From Calditrichota bacterium (GTDB lineage Bacteria; Calditrichota; Calditrichia; Calditrichales; J004), in NCBI GenBank assembly GCA_013112635.1, contig JABFGF010000010.1, forward strand, positions 56,968 to 120,967: DNA of 64,000 bases, written 5' to 3'. Below the pieces are notes generated by a model. That model saw only the letters and a program-made list of their open reading frames with translations, had not been told where the DNA came from and searched no databases. The position numbers and the translations under genes were made by a program. Shown here piece after piece: positions 38,442 through 48,176 of this stretch (positions are counted from its first letter, which is position 1; every line of letters starts with the position of its first letter).

Positions 38442-38580
38442 CACCAAAGTTAATCATATTTTCGCAATGGACTGAAAATGGTCTTCTAAAAAATAAATAA
38501 TTCAAAGATTAAGCCGTATATTTTGTAACCCTTTTTGTTTTTTCCCATATTGAAATTTTCAATTTTAGCCCGGACCGTTA

Positions 38581-40770
38581 ATGGATATTCTTTTCACTCG
38601 CTTATCAACAATTGTTTTTGCTGTGTTTTTTGGTGTAACGTTATCGGTTATTGCCAGACGGATGCACTTTCCGGCTATAGCACCTTTATTGATAGGTGGT
38701 ATTATTCTCGGACCGGAAGTAAGTGGACTGGTCGATAGTGCCTCACTGGGTCAGGGCTTACGTATAATTATTTCCCTCAGCATTGCAACAATCCTTTTTG
38801 AAGGAGGCTTAACTTTAAATCCAAGCGATTTTAAAAAAGTTGGTAGCGTAGTTACCCGCCTTTTGTCCGTTGGAGTTTTAATAACATGGCTTGGCTCTGC
38901 AACAGCAATTTATTTTATATTCGATTTTTCCATACCATTTTCAATTTTAGCCGGCAGCCTTATTATTGTTACAGGTCCCACCGTTATCGGACCATTGTTA
39001 CAACGAATAAAAGTAAAGGAAAATTTACATAAAATATTGCACTGGGAAGGCGTTTTAATAGATCCGATTGGTGTCTTTATAGCCATTTTGTGTTTTGAGT
39101 GGATTAGCATTGAAGGAACCATGACAACCCACATAGTACAATTTAGTTTTCGATTATTAATTGGTTTGGGGATTGGTACGCTTGGTGGATTTGCAATTTT
39201 TGCGTTCTTAAAACGAAATTGGATCGAAGAAGACCAGGTAAACATTTTCGTTTTTGCTTCTGCACTGTTTCTTTATGTTGTTTCAGATTCTTTGGCTCAC
39301 GAAGCCGGCATTTTAACTGTTGTAATTTCCGGCCTTGTTTTGGGATGGAAAAAACCGGAAGCGCTTAAAAATATTAAACAATTTAAGTCAGAATTAACCG
39401 AACTTGCCATTGGAGTATTATTTATTCTACTTGCGGCAAATTTAAAGTTAGACTCATTTGTGAGTTTAGGCGGTAAAGGTGCAATCCTTATTTTAATTGT
39501 ACTTTTTATTATTCGTCCGGCAGGAATCTTTTTCAGTGCATATGGAAGTAATTTAAACTGGAGAGAGCGGGGCTTTTTATCCTGGCTATCGCCGCGAGGT
39601 GTTGTTGCCGGTTCTATGGCGTCTCTATTTACATTGGAATTAGCAACAAATGGTAATAAAGATGCCTTCTTTCTCGAGGCCTTTACATTTAGTATAATTG
39701 GTGCCAGCATTTTAGTTCAAGGATCTTTATCCAGCCCTGTGGCTCGAATACTGAATGTTAAAGCACCACCAAAAAAAGGTTGGCTGATTGTAGGCTGTCA
39801 CTCTTTTGCTCAACGTATTGCCCGTTTTATTGAAAAATACACATCGGATATAATTGTTCTACTGGATTTAAACAAGGATGCGGTAGAAAATGCTCAGAAA
39901 AATGGCTTTACGGTTCTATTAAAAAATGCCACAACACCGGAATCTGTTCCTGATGAAATTACAAATCGCATTGGTAATGTGCTTGCTTTAACTGATAATC
40001 GAGATTTAAACCAGCTGGTTTGTGAAAAATGGTCTGGATTTGTAAAGTCCGGAAACCTCTTTCGCTGGTCACCTCAACATTCTGAATCAGGTGGTTCTAA
40101 AAGACAAAGCGGAAAAGCAATTTGGACTAAACTAAACAAGCCTTCACAAGTGGCTTATGATTTACATAGTAAAGAAATTTTATTGTCGCTTAAAAAACCA
40201 AAAGTAATTTCTGAAGGAATGTTTCCACTGATTAGTTTCAACAATGAGGAATTTAATTTAAACCACGAAAACGATGAGATTAAAGGTGAAGTTCTTTTTT
40301 ATAAACCAATAACATATCATTTACAGGCAGCAATACAACCGGCGCATATATTTGTTGATATAAATGCAAATACTTTAGATGGGTTATTGCAACAGGTTTT
40401 GCCTTCCGCACTTAAAGACCATCCTGTATTAAATGCAGAAATTGTTGTAGATCATTTTAATAATTCAGCTGCAAACCCGGTTTTTGTTCTTGGGAATAGC
40501 GTGGCAGTCCCTCATGCCTTTTTTAAAAACCTGAAAAAAGAAGTTTGCCTAATTGTAAGATTGATCGATCCTTTGATTTTAAACTCTGAAACACAGGAGC
40601 CGGCAAGGTTATTTTTTATATTGCTTAATCCGGCAGAAAACCCCGGTTTACATCTCACACTTTTGGCAGATATTGCAAAACTGGCTTCTGATGAAAACCT
40701 GATTAATGAATTACTTGCAGCTAAAGATTCAAATAACATCTTATCAATAATACTTAAACACGATTTCTAA
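38581..40770 (+). CDS. CPA1 cation/proton antiporter with RCK-like and PTS EIIA domains
   Basis: 729 residues. Residues 1-390 form a CPA1 exchanger (LLIGGIILGPEVSGL, LFEGGLTLN, the transport Asp in EGVLIDPIG, WLSPRGVVAGSMASLF). Residues ~398-485 resemble a TrkA_N fold (GWLIVGCHSFAQRIARFIEK). The C-terminal ~590-729 is a PTS EIIA type-2 domain with His645 in NSVAVPHAF and His691. Both EIIA histidines are intact, so phosphorylation is feasible. It follows the Kef-type gene on the same strand after 139 bases. It likely moves Na+ or K+ out of the cell. Confidence 0.9.
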   Translation: MDILFTRLSTIVFAVFFGVTLSVIARRMHFPAIAPLLIGGIILGPEVSGLVDSASLGQGLRIIISLSIATILFEGGLTLNPSDFKKVGSVVTRLLSVGVLITWLGSATAIYFIFDFSIPFSILAGSLIIVTGPTVIGPLLQRIKVKENLHKILHWEGVLIDPIGVFIAILCFEWISIEGTMTTHIVQFSFRLLIGLGIGTLGGFAIFAFLKRNWIEEDQVNIFVFASALFLYVVSDSLAHEAGILTVVISGLVLGWKKPEALKNIKQFKSELTELAIGVLFILLAANLKLDSFVSLGGKGAILILIVLFIIRPAGIFFSAYGSNLNWRERGFLSWLSPRGVVAGSMASLFTLELATNGNKDAFFLEAFTFSIIGASILVQGSLSSPVARILNVKAPPKKGWLIVGCHSFAQRIARFIEKYTSDIIVLLDLNKDAVENAQKNGFTVLLKNATTPESVPDEITNRIGNVLALTDNRDLNQLVCEKWSGFVKSGNLFRWSPQHSESGGSKRQSGKAIWTKLNKPSQVAYDLHSKEILLSLKKPKVISEGMFPLISFNNEEFNLNHENDEIKGEVLFYKPITYHLQAAIQPAHIFVDINANTLDGLLQQVLPSALKDHPVLNAEIVVDHFNNSAANPVFVLGNSVAVPHAFFKNLKKEVCLIVRLIDPLILNSETQEPARLFFILLNPAENPGLHLTLLADIAKLASDENLINELLAAKDSNNILSIILKHDF

Positions 40771-40857
40771 AATTAAAAACCTATATTTACTTCAATGATT
40801 TATTAAAAATTCATAAAAAATATTTCAGTTATACTAGGATAAACCAATTTTATAAAT

Positions 40858-42546
40858 ATGAAACTTCACCTTAAACCATTTTCTTTCTTGCCGGAACGGC
40901 CTGTACAATTATTACAAAGAAGGACGAGCCGGCGCAATGCGCAACTTCTTTTAAGCCTGTTATTGGGAATGACCTTTATTGTTGTTGTCTTTACTGCACT
41001 TTTCCAATTTGTAATGGTATGGGAAGGACAGGAATACAGTTATATTTCAGGACTATACTGGACCCTTTCCACAATGACATTACTTGGTTTTGGTGATATT
41101 GTATTTGCAAGCGATCTTGGAAAAATATTTAGCCTTATAGTATTATTTACGGGTATTACTTTTTTGCTGGTTATGCTTCCCTTTTCTTTTGTGCAGCTTT
41201 TCCAATCATCTGCACGTGCTCCAAAAGAACTGGCTAAAGGTACAAAAGACCATATTATTATAACACATATGGGCACAATCACTTCAATTTTGCTCCGCAA
41301 ACTACAAAATTATAATCTTCCATATGTGCTCATTGAACCAGATTTAACAAAAGCATTGGACTATCTTGATCATGGCTACAAAGTTGTTTTAGGCGAACTT
41401 GATGATCCTGCCACCTTTAAAAAAGTGAATGCCGGTCACGCGGCTCTTATCGCAGCAACATCGTCCGATGCCATAAATACAAGCATCACTTATGCAGCCC
41501 GATCCATTTCGGATAGTGTTCCGATAATATCGACAGCACAAAACAAAGGTGCGGCAAATATATTAAAAATAGCCGGTTGCAACCAGGTTTTGGCACTTGA
41601 CGATATTTTGGGGAACTCCCTTGCTAGGCGCGTTATCGGTGGTGATGCAATGGCACATATTATTGGCCAGATTGATAATATTTTTATTGCAGAAGCAACC
41701 GCAATGGGAACACCAATAATTGGAAAAGCACTAAGTGAAATCCGTTTGCCGGATATGGTTGGCGCTACGGTTGTAGGCGTATGGCAGAAAGGACATTTTG
41801 AAAATGCACGCCCGACTACAGTAATTACCCAACACACCGCATTGGTAATAGCAGGATCAAAAGAACAAATTGAACTATACAATGAAATGTTTTGTATTTA
41901 TAATGCAGTTTCAAAACCGGTACTCATACTTGGTGGTGGTAATGTTGGGGTTACAATGGGCAAAGCTCTCGCAAAGCGTGATGTTGATTTTAAAATAATT
42001 GAAAAGTCACTGGTCAGAATCCCCCGTAAAGAGAATTATATCCATGGCAATGCTATGAATACAGATGTCCTTGTATCCGCGGGAATTAAAGAAGCCCCAG
42101 CCGTTGCAATAACAACACACGATGATCATACAAATCTATATTTAACAACATTGTGCCGCCATCTAAATCCGGATATTCAAATAATTGCCAGGGCTACCAA
42201 AGAGCGCACAATCCAGCTTTTACATAAAGCGGAATGTGATTTTGTGATGTCGTACGCATCTATTGGAGCTACAAGCATTTTTAACTATTTACAAAGTGGA
42301 AATATCTTAATGGTAACCGAAGGTGTGGATGTATTTAAAGTAAAATTACCAAGATTGCTTAGTGGTAAAAAAATATCAGAAACTACTATTCGGCAGGAAT
42401 GTGGTTGCAGCATAATCGGTGTTTCCAGTAACGGCCAAATGGAAGTTAATCCCCCGTCATCTTTAGAACTTTTAAGCGAATCGGATATTATTCTCATTGG
42501 CACAGTTGAATCGGAAGCAAAGTTTCTCACAACTTATAAGTCATAA
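40858..42546 (+). CDS. Two-helix potassium channel with tandem RCK domains
   Basis: 562 residues. Membrane helices at about 29-53 and 88-112 flank a pore helix and filter TMTLLGFGD at 72-80. Compared with the canonical TxTTVGYGD, Thr75 is Leu and Tyr78 is Phe. Cytosolic RCK units follow at ~131-245 (DHIIITHMGTITSILLRK) and ~350-465 (VLILGGGNVGVTMGKAL), with TrkA_C-like ends near 290-340 and 480-560. It is therefore a MthK/GsuK-like ligand-gated channel in one chain. The filter change may alter selectivity. It ends the ion island. Confidence 0.9.
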   Translation: MKLHLKPFSFLPERPVQLLQRRTSRRNAQLLLSLLLGMTFIVVVFTALFQFVMVWEGQEYSYISGLYWTLSTMTLLGFGDIVFASDLGKIFSLIVLFTGITFLLVMLPFSFVQLFQSSARAPKELAKGTKDHIIITHMGTITSILLRKLQNYNLPYVLIEPDLTKALDYLDHGYKVVLGELDDPATFKKVNAGHAALIAATSSDAINTSITYAARSISDSVPIISTAQNKGAANILKIAGCNQVLALDDILGNSLARRVIGGDAMAHIIGQIDNIFIAEATAMGTPIIGKALSEIRLPDMVGATVVGVWQKGHFENARPTTVITQHTALVIAGSKEQIELYNEMFCIYNAVSKPVLILGGGNVGVTMGKALAKRDVDFKIIEKSLVRIPRKENYIHGNAMNTDVLVSAGIKEAPAVAITTHDDHTNLYLTTLCRHLNPDIQIIARATKERTIQLLHKAECDFVMSYASIGATSIFNYLQSGNILMVTEGVDVFKVKLPRLLSGKKISETTIRQECGCSIIGVSSNGQMEVNPPSSLELLSESDIILIGTVESEAKFLTTYKS

Positions 42547-42711
42547 TTCTATCCCCTGCCTGATCCAATCTACAAGATGTTAACATTTATTTAATTTTTG
42601 CATAATGTATGGTTTTAATACCAATACAGCCATTTGATAAAGTTTAAATATTAGATACCGAATACTCACAAATTCGAGGTATTCTCAATGCCTTAAAAAA
42701 AAGCAAGTATT

Positions 42712-45480
42712 ATGACCAATTACTCTGAAAACAAAACACTCAAAAACAATCGATTATTTTTTATTGTAACATTTCTAATTCTAATTGCAATTTATTACCT
42801 GGTAAAAGATGTTCGGTGGCAAGGCAACAAAGAGTTTCACACCACATTAGAAATTATTGCAACTATTTTGGCATTTGGTGCTGGTCTTTTAGCATTAGTG
42901 CGTTTTTACACAAAAAAAAGTAATGCATATCTTTTGATAGGGGCGGCTTTTATTGGGACGGCCTTTTTAGATGGTTTTCACGCACTGATAACCTCTAATT
43001 ATTTTGAACAAATGCGCTCTACATCTTTGGATCGGTTAATACCATGGAGTTGGAACGTATCAAGGGTATTCTTGTCGATAACTATGTATGGGAGTTACCT
43101 CGTATGGAAAGTTGAGAACCGTTATAACATTAATTGGAGGGCAAAACAATATAGTGTTTTAGTTTATTGCTTTTTGTTTATAGTTTTCAGTTTTCTGCTA
43201 ATTTTATTTTTTCCACTACCGCGCGCATATTACAAGGAATTTGTTTTTGGACGCCCGGAAGAATATGTTTCGGCATTTTTCTTTTTATTAGCACTTCATG
43301 GTTACTACAAAAAAGGAGAATGGAAAACATCTTCCTTTGAATTCTGGATTGTATTATCACTAATCATCGGGTTTTTAGGCCAGGCTCTGTTTATGCCATT
43401 TTCCTCCGCTATGTTTGATATACAGTTTGACGCAGCCCATATAATAAAAAAAGTTAGTTATCTCTTTGTACATATTGGCCTATTGACTAGTTTTTATTAT
43501 TTATTCCGCAATTCTGAAAAACAGAAGATTCAAATCCTTACTGAAATAAAAGAACGTGAACTGGCTGAAAAAAATATGGCCAAATACAGGAAAAGAAACG
43601 AATTAATACTTTATAGTGCCATTGAAGGGATTATAGGTTTGGATATCGAAGGTCGGCACACATTTGTAAACCCGGCTGCTCAACAAATATTAGGGTATTC
43701 TGAAGATGAAATGATTGGCAATGACAGTCATTCCATGTGGCACCATAGTAAAGAAAATAAAACTAATTTTCCGGTTAGTGAATGTCCAATCCATATTTCC
43801 ATGAAAGAAAAAATAGCTTTCTCTGAAGATAATGCGGTTTTCTGGCATAAAAATGGATTACCCGTTTTTGTACAATATTCTGTTTCACCGTTAAAACAGG
43901 GTGAAAAAATTATTGGCTCAATGATTGTGTTTCAGGATGTAACCAAAATTCGCCGTTCTGAAGCACAGTTACACAGGTTGTCCCAGGTTGTTGAGCAAAG
44001 CCCCACAATTATTGTAATTACAGACACGATGGGTAAAATAGAATATGTGAACCCCGCCTTCACCAAAGCAACAGGATACACAGCAGATGAGGTATTAGGC
44101 GAAAATCCGAGAATTTTGAATTCAGGAAAAAATAAAACAGATATAAAAAACCTCTGGGAAACTTTAAATGCCAATAAAACCTGGGAGGGTGAGTTTTATA
44201 ATAAAAGAAAAAGTGGAGAGATGTATTGGGAAGCGGCCATTGTCAGCCCGTTAAAAAACGTTGATGGAGCTACAACCCATTTTGTGGCCATTAAAACAGA
44301 TATATCACGACAAAAAGAACTGCAAGATAAACTATGGCACTCTGAGAACCTGATAAGAATGATCCTGGATCAGATTCCACAACGAATTTTTTGGAAAGAC
44401 AAAGAGTATAAATACCTGGGTGCTAATAAACTTTTTGCATCTGATGCGGGATTTTCATCCGGTGGAGAATTAATCGGGCGCGATGATTTTGAAATGCCGT
44501 GGAAGGAAATTGCCCATAAACATAGAGAAGATGATAAGACAATTCTTGAAGGCGGTGAAATAAAAATCAATTTTGAAGAACCCGTTTTTAGTGAAGATGG
44601 TATTCAACAATGGATACGTACAAGTAAACAGCCATTGCTGGATCAGGATGGAAATATATTTGGTGTGTTGGGAAATTTTGAGGATATAACTGAGCGTAAA
44701 AAAGCAGAGCAAAGCCTTAGAGAATACGCCCATGACCTTGAAAAAAGCAACAAAGAACTGGAAGAATTTGCCTATATCGCTTCTCATGATTTGCAGGAAC
44801 CTTTGCGTAAAGTAACAACATTTGGTGACCGGTTAAAAGAAAAATATTCGGATGAACTTCCACAAAATGCGAGAGACTATTTAAACAGGATGAATGACGC
44901 CGCATCACGAATGCGGGTTTTGATTAATGATTTGCTGAATTTCTCCAGGGTTACATCCAAAGCAAAAGAATTTGAGCAACTGGATCTTAGCCAAACTGTG
45001 AAAGATGTTATAACCAATCTTGAAGTAAAAATTGAAAAAGAAAACGCAATAATTAATGTAGAAAAACTCCATGATATTGAGGCGGATCAATCTCAAGTAT
45101 ACAGATTATTTCAAAATATCATAAGTAATTCATTAAAATACCGAAAACCTGACATAAATCCTGAAATAAAAGTTCATTGTAAAATTGCAGATCGTAATGG
45201 ACAGAACAATGGTGACCAGGTATTTGAACCATATTGCCACATTTATGTGGAAGACAATGGTATTGGATTTGATGAAAAGTACATTGATAAGGTGTTCGCC
45301 CCTTTCCAAAGATTACATGGCCGGCATGAATATGAAGGCACAGGAATGGGACTGGCCATTTGCAGCAAAATTGTTACCAGACACAGAGGTTTTTTAACAG
45401 CTAAAAGCACACCGGGAAAAGGTTCCGTTTTCATCGTATGTCTTCCGGTAAAACAAAGAAAAAAGGATGGTAGGAAATGA
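42712..45480 (+). CDS. MASE3-PAS sensor histidine kinase
   Basis: 922 residues. About seven membrane helices (residues 12-265) match the MASE3 sensory domain (FLDGFHALI, FRNSEK end). PAS domains follow at ~296-415, ~420-540 and ~542-665. The HisKA dimerisation helix has His692 in SHDLQEPLRKV. The ATPase has NSLKY, DNGIGFDEKYIDKVF and GTGMGLAICSKIV and is complete. The ligand is unknown; MASE3 domains sense membrane-linked signals. It overlaps the downstream receiver gene by ATGA, so the two are a kinase-receiver pair. Confidence 0.94.
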   Translation: MTNYSENKTLKNNRLFFIVTFLILIAIYYLVKDVRWQGNKEFHTTLEIIATILAFGAGLLALVRFYTKKSNAYLLIGAAFIGTAFLDGFHALITSNYFEQMRSTSLDRLIPWSWNVSRVFLSITMYGSYLVWKVENRYNINWRAKQYSVLVYCFLFIVFSFLLILFFPLPRAYYKEFVFGRPEEYVSAFFFLLALHGYYKKGEWKTSSFEFWIVLSLIIGFLGQALFMPFSSAMFDIQFDAAHIIKKVSYLFVHIGLLTSFYYLFRNSEKQKIQILTEIKERELAEKNMAKYRKRNELILYSAIEGIIGLDIEGRHTFVNPAAQQILGYSEDEMIGNDSHSMWHHSKENKTNFPVSECPIHISMKEKIAFSEDNAVFWHKNGLPVFVQYSVSPLKQGEKIIGSMIVFQDVTKIRRSEAQLHRLSQVVEQSPTIIVITDTMGKIEYVNPAFTKATGYTADEVLGENPRILNSGKNKTDIKNLWETLNANKTWEGEFYNKRKSGEMYWEAAIVSPLKNVDGATTHFVAIKTDISRQKELQDKLWHSENLIRMILDQIPQRIFWKDKEYKYLGANKLFASDAGFSSGGELIGRDDFEMPWKEIAHKHREDDKTILEGGEIKINFEEPVFSEDGIQQWIRTSKQPLLDQDGNIFGVLGNFEDITERKKAEQSLREYAHDLEKSNKELEEFAYIASHDLQEPLRKVTTFGDRLKEKYSDELPQNARDYLNRMNDAASRMRVLINDLLNFSRVTSKAKEFEQLDLSQTVKDVITNLEVKIEKENAIINVEKLHDIEADQSQVYRLFQNIISNSLKYRKPDINPEIKVHCKIADRNGQNNGDQVFEPYCHIYVEDNGIGFDEKYIDKVFAPFQRLHGRHEYEGTGMGLAICSKIVTRHRGFLTAKSTPGKGSVFIVCLPVKQRKKDGRK

Positions 45481-45920
45481 GCAATTTAGAGCCAATAATT
45501 ATTTTACTGGCCGATGATGATGAGGATGATTGCTTTCTAATTAAAGAAGCTTTTGAAGAAAGCCGGATTTCAAATGACTTGCAATACGTAAATGATGGTG
45601 AAGAATTAATGGATTATCTTCTTAATCGTGGTAATTATGAAGATAAAGCAAAACATCCAAAGCCTGATTTAATATTGTTAGATTTAAATATGCCACGCAA
45701 AAACGGTAAAGAGGCATTAAAAGAGATAAAGGAAAACCAGGAGCTTAGAAAGATTCCTGTCGTAGTGTTAACAACTTCTGAGGCGGAGGAGGATATCATA
45801 AAAACCTACGATTTAGGAGTCAATTCATTTATCACTAAACCGGTTTCGTTTGATGGGCTGGTAGAAGTTGTTAAAGCTTTAGGCAAGTATTGGTTTCAAA
45901 TTGTAAAATTACCTAAATAA
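45477..45920 (+). CDS. Single-domain response regulator (Rcp1/CheY-like)
   Basis: 147 residues, one receiver domain: acidic cluster ADDDEDD (12-18), phosphoacceptor Asp69 in LILLDLNMPRKNG, Thr in VVLTTS and Lys in FITKPVSF. The long loop YLLNRGNYEDKAKHPKPDLI is typical of the Rcp1 subfamily that partners phytochrome-like kinases. It has no output domain, so it likely relays phosphate. The start overlaps the MASE3 kinase stop by ATGA, and the REC-HisKA-REC gene follows 25 bases later. Confidence 0.95.
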   Translation: MSNLEPIIILLADDDEDDCFLIKEAFEESRISNDLQYVNDGEELMDYLLNRGNYEDKAKHPKPDLILLDLNMPRKNGKEALKEIKENQELRKIPVVVLTTSEAEEDIIKTYDLGVNSFITKPVSFDGLVEVVKALGKYWFQIVKLPK

Positions 45921-45944
45921 AAATACGGTGGGAAATTAGTAAAT

Positions 45945-47048
45945 ATGGAAGAGAAGAAATTAAAAATTCTATATATAGAAGATGATATTGAGGATTTTTT
46001 CATAATCAAAGAAAGCCTGAATGACATTGATGGGCTTGATTTTGAAATTGAGCAGGCTCAGACATGTGAGAAGGGAATGGCAAGGCTTGCTAAAAATGAA
46101 CATGATGTGTGTTTATTAGATTATCGTTTGGGAAACAGTACCGGACTCGATTTTTTAAATACAGTTAATGCATTTTTACAACCAACACCAATAATCTTTT
46201 TAACAGGACAAGGTGACAGGAATCTTGATGTTGAGGCCATGAAAGCCGGGGCTTCAGATTATATTTCAAAAAATCGAATCGATGGTGTAACATTAGAACG
46301 CACCATCCGACATGCAATCGAGCGTAAAAAATATGAGGGTCAACTTTTAGAAGTCCAGGATGAGCTAACTATGGCTATCATGGAAATAAAAGATAACCAA
46401 AAGAAGCTGATAGAGATGGAAAACCTTAAAAGTGTTCGAGAGCTCGCAGGAGCCGTGGCCCATGAGTTTGCCCAACCTTTACAAGCCCTTAGTAATTATG
46501 TTTCCCTGCTAAGAAATGGAACAGATACTGAAAAGTATATTACAAAATCTGAAGATATGGTTGGCAGGATTGCCGAGCTAACTGAAAATTTAAGAAACAT
46601 TACCCAGTTATCGAAAAAGGAATATGTTGATACGCAGATACTTGATATTAACAATCTAAAAAAAGAAAACAAACTTGATCATCCAAATAGAGTTTTAATC
46701 CTTGATGATGAACAGATCATTCTTGACACATTATTAGAAATGTTTGAGATACGAGGTTTTGAATGCAGCGGTGTTTCAAATGGTGAAGAGGCTTTAGAAC
46801 TTGTTAAAAAACATGATTTTGATATGATTATTTCTGATGTGAATATGCCCGGTATGTCAGGACCAGAATTTTTTGAAAAAGTAAAAGCAATGGGCAACAC
46901 TTCTACTTTTATTTTTCTTACCGGTTATGAGATAACAGATGATGTAAAAAGTATTGTAAATATGGCCGATGGACTTTTAAACAAGCCTGTAGTTTTTGAT
47001 CATTTTTTTACAAAACTTGAGGAAATCAACTCTGTTCAAATTGTCTAG
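45945..47048 (+). CDS. REC-HisKA-REC protein lacking an ATPase domain
   Basis: 367 residues. Receiver 1 (1-128) has DDIED, Asp59 in CLLDYRLG and Lys109. A coiled coil (~130-165) leads to a HisKA/DHp helix pair with His173 in AVAHEFAQPLQALSNY and a second helix to about 225. The HATPase domain expected after it is absent; instead receiver 2 (~247-365) follows, with DDEQ, Asp298 in IISDVNMPG and a Lys in LLNKPVVF. It may be phosphorylated by the MASE3 kinase and act as a phosphotransfer hub, or borrow an ATPase in trans. Its position after the kinase and receiver supports a relay. Confidence 0.9.
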   Translation: MEEKKLKILYIEDDIEDFFIIKESLNDIDGLDFEIEQAQTCEKGMARLAKNEHDVCLLDYRLGNSTGLDFLNTVNAFLQPTPIIFLTGQGDRNLDVEAMKAGASDYISKNRIDGVTLERTIRHAIERKKYEGQLLEVQDELTMAIMEIKDNQKKLIEMENLKSVRELAGAVAHEFAQPLQALSNYVSLLRNGTDTEKYITKSEDMVGRIAELTENLRNITQLSKKEYVDTQILDINNLKKENKLDHPNRVLILDDEQIILDTLLEMFEIRGFECSGVSNGEEALELVKKHDFDMIISDVNMPGMSGPEFFEKVKAMGNTSTFIFLTGYEITDDVKSIVNMADGLLNKPVVFDHFFTKLEEINSVQIV

Positions 47049-47066
47049 CTTTTTCATGTATCATTA

Positions 47067-48134
47067 TCAATTATCATTATTGAACCATTTAAAAAAGTCA
47101 AATATATTTATTTTTTTCCTAATTTTATTTCCCCTTCTCCAATCAAGATATTCATCGTAACTTATGATTCCAATCGGTCCCTCATAAATCCCGCCATACT
47201 CAAGTCCATCATACACTCTAACAGCTAAAACATTCTCTCCTGCAAAATTGAGCAGGTTATCTTCCAATTCATAATCACGGTATACCAGCCATTCATCGGT
47301 ATATTCATTTATCCAGGGATCGCCCTCAATATCACCTGTGCCCCCAACATATTTACCATTGAGATATACTTCATCAAAATCATCAATTCTACCCAACATT
47401 AAAACCAGACGTTCATTTTGGTATCTTGGATCCATTTTAAACCGAATTCGGTACCAGGCATAACCATTATAATGTTTGTATCCCTGAACTTCCCATGTCA
47501 TTGGCACCAAAATGTTTTCCCAGTGGCTTTCATCAAAATCAGGGCTTATCCATTTTTTAGAATCACCTGTAGTAAATTTCCAAACTCCCTCTAAAGATTT
47601 TATATAGCTTGGGCTGCTGTTATTTTGATACACGCCAAGCTTGCCATAAACCAGGCCACCGCTAAGTTCTGCATCAAACACACGGACAGCAATGATATTT
47701 TCTTTATCCTTATTTAAGTATGTGGCCGGAATGTGGTATCGCCGATCAACATTGTATGCAGTGTTATAGTCAGGTGGAAAACTACCAGAAAGCCCAATCA
47801 TTTTTCCATTTACGAAGACCTCGTCAACATCATCAATATGCCCAAGATGCAGGTATAAGTCATCCTGTACCTCTTTAACTGTAAACGATTTTCGATACCA
47901 GGCATAACCATCATAACCGGGATATCCTTCTTCTTCCCACTGTGCCGGTGCAAAAATATTATCCCATTCAGAATCATTAAAACCTGGATTTGCCCATTCA
48001 TAATTATCACCAATTGAAAATTTCCAGGAACCTCTTAAATCAACTATTTTTTGCCACTCTTCTTTAATTTCTGCAGCAAAAAGTGTTGAACAGAACAGTG
48101 TTACCAGGAAAATTGAAAACATCCTATTTATCAT
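47067..48134 (-). CDS. Exported protein with two GH2-type jelly-roll domains
   Basis: 355 residues. A signal peptide (ends near STLFAAEIKE) and GGAGC before the ATG support the start. Two homologous modules follow: residues ~25-165 (GSWKFSIGDNYEWANPGFND, GYAWYRKSFTV, LYLHLGHIDDVDEVFVNG) and ~175-330 (GVWKFTTGDSKKWISPDFDE, GYAWYRIRFKM, LVLMLGRIDDFDEVYLNG). Each resembles the sugar-binding jelly roll of GH2 enzymes, but no catalytic barrel is present. It probably binds carbohydrate at the periplasm or surface. It lies downstream of the two-component genes on the same strand. Confidence 0.8.
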   Translation of the reverse strand: MINRMFSIFLVTLFCSTLFAAEIKEEWQKIVDLRGSWKFSIGDNYEWANPGFNDSEWDNIFAPAQWEEEGYPGYDGYAWYRKSFTVKEVQDDLYLHLGHIDDVDEVFVNGKMIGLSGSFPPDYNTAYNVDRRYHIPATYLNKDKENIIAVRVFDAELSGGLVYGKLGVYQNNSSPSYIKSLEGVWKFTTGDSKKWISPDFDESHWENILVPMTWEVQGYKHYNGYAWYRIRFKMDPRYQNERLVLMLGRIDDFDEVYLNGKYVGGTGDIEGDPWINEYTDEWLVYRDYELEDNLLNFAGENVLAVRVYDGLEYGGIYEGPIGIISYDEYLDWRRGNKIRKKINIFDFFKWFNNDN

Positions 48135-48155
48135 AATTGAAGCTCCTTGTAAAAA

Positions 48156-48173
48156 TGCATTCTAAGTGCATTC
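48156..48173. repeat. Direct repeat TGCATTC x2, 11-base period
   Basis: TGCATTC at 48156-48162 and 48167-48173, separated by TAAG, a 7+4 layout like the half-sites bound by OmpR/PhoB-type regulators. It lies just upstream of the jelly-roll gene and next to the response-regulator gene that ends at 48177. Confidence 0.45.
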
Positions 48174-48176
48174 AAA

